Shown here piece by piece: positions 62,370-64,000 of a DNA stretch of 64,000 nt. Origin of the DNA: Bacillus pinisoli (GTDB taxonomy: Bacteria > Bacillota > Bacilli > Bacillales > SA4). Each line of letters starts with the position of its first letter. Within the stretch, counting starts at the first letter, position 1. The DNA lies in contig NZ_JAJQKI010000005.1 in the NCBI RefSeq assembly GCF_023036475.1, positions 1 to 64,000 of the forward strand. The letters run 5' to 3'. A program made the translations under genes and the position numbers. Under the pieces are notes generated by a model. The model did no database searches, was not told the origin of the DNA, and was given only the letters and a program-made list of their open reading frames with translations.

Positions 62370-63482
62370 TTACATTACTTTAGAAAAAGTATTTTCGGTT
62401 TTATCTTTTATATTCATTTGGTAGTCTACAAATTGTGGGTAGACCGCTTCAAAGATTGAGCTAAATTCCGCGTTAAATTGCGTACCCATACTATCTAGTA
62501 CGATCGCTTTCGCCTCTTCAGCACTAAAGGCTTTTCGGTAAGAACGATTGCTCGTTAACGCATCAAAGGTATCTGCAATCGCAATGATTTTGGCATTTAG
62601 AGGAGTCTCCTCATCTGTAATGCCTTTTGGATATCCTCTTCCATCAAATCTTTCATGATGATGAAGGATACTTTCAACGATATAACGGGGATAGCCTAGT
62701 TCCTTGGCTAGATCCGCTCCATATTGCGAATGCAATTTAATCGTATTATATTCCTCTTCCGTCAGCTTCCCCTCTTTTGACAGAATCTCTTGAGGAATAT
62801 TTAATTTCCCAATATCATGTAGAATCGAACTAATCCGGAGAGATTCTAGATCAACTTGATAACCAATTGAACTCATATGCTCACCTAACAGCATGGAGTA
62901 ATCGGAAACCCTGATTGAATGTCCACGAGTATAATCATCCTTCGCTTCTACCGCTAAGATTAACGTGTTTACCGTTTTATCATAAATATAGGAGTTTCTC
63001 GTGTAGTTCGTATTGGCTCTTACTACGAAATCAAGAATAATAAGATAGGTAATTAAGAAACTTAGATCTATCACTCCTTGTATCGGAAGAACTTCTACAT
63101 AATAGTTACGGAAGAACAGTCCATAAATAGTAACCAGAATCGTGAAGACACTACCTATGTAAAATAACCGTTTACTATTGAAAAGAATAGATAGTAAAGG
63201 TAGGAAAATCATGCAGAAATAATTATAAAAAGGTAGCAATAGACTTAATGCTGTTATAACAAAACATACACTTAAAAAAAGAAAGTCGCCTCGATATTTC
63301 TTCTTTACATAGCGATGGACAATCGTATATGGCAAGAAACCAAGCGTCAAAGTAAAGAGCATATAGAAATATGGTTGAGAAAATTCATCCATAAAAAATA
63401 CATAGATGGCGTGTAGCATACATGCACCCATCAATGACATCAGCCATAGTATTTTTAAGATCTTCTCAACCCTAAGTTCCAT
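62370..63482 (-). CDS. Membrane HD-GYP domain phosphodiesterase
   Basis: A 370-residue protein with six to seven N-terminal membrane helices (about 1-165) and a C-terminal HD-GYP domain (about 180-360). Metal and signature residues are present: GHSIRVSDYS, LHDIGKLNIP, LHHHERFDGRGYP and IADTFDALTSNRSYR. HD-GYP enzymes hydrolyse c-di-GMP. The ATG at 63482 follows GGGAGATGCATC. It neighbours the GAF-GGDEF-EAL gene, giving a small c-di-GMP locus. Confidence 0.93.
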   Translation of the reverse strand: MELRVEKILKILWLMSLMGACMLHAIYVFFMDEFSQPYFYMLFTLTLGFLPYTIVHRYVKKKYRGDFLFLSVCFVITALSLLLPFYNYFCMIFLPLLSILFNSKRLFYIGSVFTILVTIYGLFFRNYYVEVLPIQGVIDLSFLITYLIILDFVVRANTNYTRNSYIYDKTVNTLILAVEAKDDYTRGHSIRVSDYSMLLGEHMSSIGYQVDLESLRISSILHDIGKLNIPQEILSKEGKLTEEEYNTIKLHSQYGADLAKELGYPRYIVESILHHHERFDGRGYPKGITDEETPLNAKIIAIADTFDALTSNRSYRKAFSAEEAKAIVLDSMGTQFNAEFSSIFEAVYPQFVDYQMNIKDKTENTFSKVM

Positions 63483-63613
63483 GATGCATCTCCCGTTTTC
63501 AGAATATTTAAACTCTACAAATTTCGACATATTTATGTAACTATTTTATACAAAAAAATAGTTTAGAGAAAGGCTTGATTTTTTGTAAACTTACATAATT
63601 TAAGAGTTTACTT

Positions 63614-64000
63614 TTATTCTTCATACATCATTTTAATCGTCATTCCACCATCCACTACCAAATTAATACCTGTGATAAAATCATTTTCCTTAGAAGAGAG
63701 GTATAGACACGCTCTCGCAATATCTTCTGGTGTACCAACTCGCTTGGCTGGATGTTGCTCATGATCAATTTTACGTAAATTTTTATAATTACCCGTTTCA
63801 ATCCACCCCGGGGAAATAGCATTAACCGTAATACGGTCTTCGCCGAGTGAGGTAGCCAGCGCATGTGTAATGGATACAATTCCACCCTTTGTCGCCGCAT
63901 ATGCCTCTGATGAAGGCTCTGACATGATCGCACGAGTTGACGCAATGTTAATAATCGCGCCACCATCCTGATTCTCTCTCATATACTTCGCTGCCTCACG
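63614..64000 (-). CDS. Short-chain dehydrogenase/reductase, partial
   Basis: The C-terminal 128 codons of an SDR that continues past the window edge (codons in frame up to base 64000). Visible are INIAST (Ser), the YxxxK of SEAYAATKGG, the NAISPGWIETG segment and TGINLVVDGG at the end, giving a classical NAD(P)-dependent oxidoreductase of the FabG/glucose-dehydrogenase type. The N-terminal Rossmann motif lies outside, so cofactor and substrate cannot be judged. Confidence 0.9.
   Translation of the reverse strand, partial: REAAKYMRENQDGGAIINIASTRAIMSEPSSEAYAATKGGIVSITHALATSLGEDRITVNAISPGWIETGNYKNLRKIDHEQHPAKRVGTPEDIARACLYLSSKENDFITGINLVVDGGMTIKMMYEE

Overview
This 64 kb window comes from the chromosome of a low-GC Bacillaceae species, related to but distinct from Bacillus subtilis. 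The support is strict conservation of several Bacillus blocks: cggR-gapA-pgk-tpiA-gpmI-eno, secG-est-rnr-smpB-ssrA, rapZ-yvcK-whiA-crh, the hisZGDBHAFI operon, hprK-lgt-yvoD-ppaX-yvoF, the sigma-W operon yvlABCD, and sigL (rpoN) beside yvfG. About 85 percent of the genes lie on the minus strand. No prophage, insertion sequence or CRISPR array was seen.

Layout. 1-3.3 kb: fructose uptake operon fruK-fruA-ptsH. 3.3-14.4 kb: accessory region with a secreted small protein, a kinase-like protein, an M20 amidohydrolase, YceI, a cold-shock protein, a cadmium/zinc cassette (cadC-cadA), a haloalkane-dehalogenase-like hydrolase, and three copies of an intergenic repeat. 14.5-19.5 kb: trans-translation and RNA decay (tmRNA, smpB, rnr), est and secG. 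19.7-27.1 kb: lower glycolysis under CggR. 27.2-30.6 kb: sigma-54, yvfG, tRNA-Arg(CCG), clpP under a CtsR box. 30.6-36.1 kb: crh, whiA, yvcK, rapZ, a Nudix hydrolase and trxB. 36.1-44.7 kb: a PP2C remnant, a TPR protein and the his operon. 45.1-51.3 kb: ppaX, lgt, hprK and the envelope-stress operon. 51.5-57.8 kb: an orphan flagellin-like gene, then uvrBA behind a LexA box. 58.2-64 kb: D-Ala-D-Ala carboxypeptidase, a DMT transporter, two c-di-GMP enzymes and a partial SDR.

How it fits together. Carbon catabolite control recurs: HPr, Crh, HPr kinase/phosphorylase, its partner phosphatase PpaX, CggR, YvcK and RapZ are all here, as are the glycolytic genes they relate to. 

Most notable observations. 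(1) The tmRNA gene is split in its T-loop by a 277-nt ORF-less group I intron. (2) Two otherwise intact genes, a CadA-type P-ATPase and a GAF-GGDEF-EAL protein, each carry one in-frame TGA where a Cys is expected. Each TGA is followed, after 21 nt, by the loop of a small hairpin, so selenocysteine recoding competes with simple nonsense mutation or sequencing error. (3) Five intergenic regions carry arrays of a short motif (GTGCA in four, ATCAACGAA in one) repeated every 20-21 bp. Each array lies between the hairpin that ends one minus-strand operon and the start of the next. (4) A 10-bp-phased TCAA array sits upstream of the fru promoter. (5) Several classical operators can be read directly: CggR, CtsR, LexA, a sigma-W promoter, CadC and an MhqR-like site.
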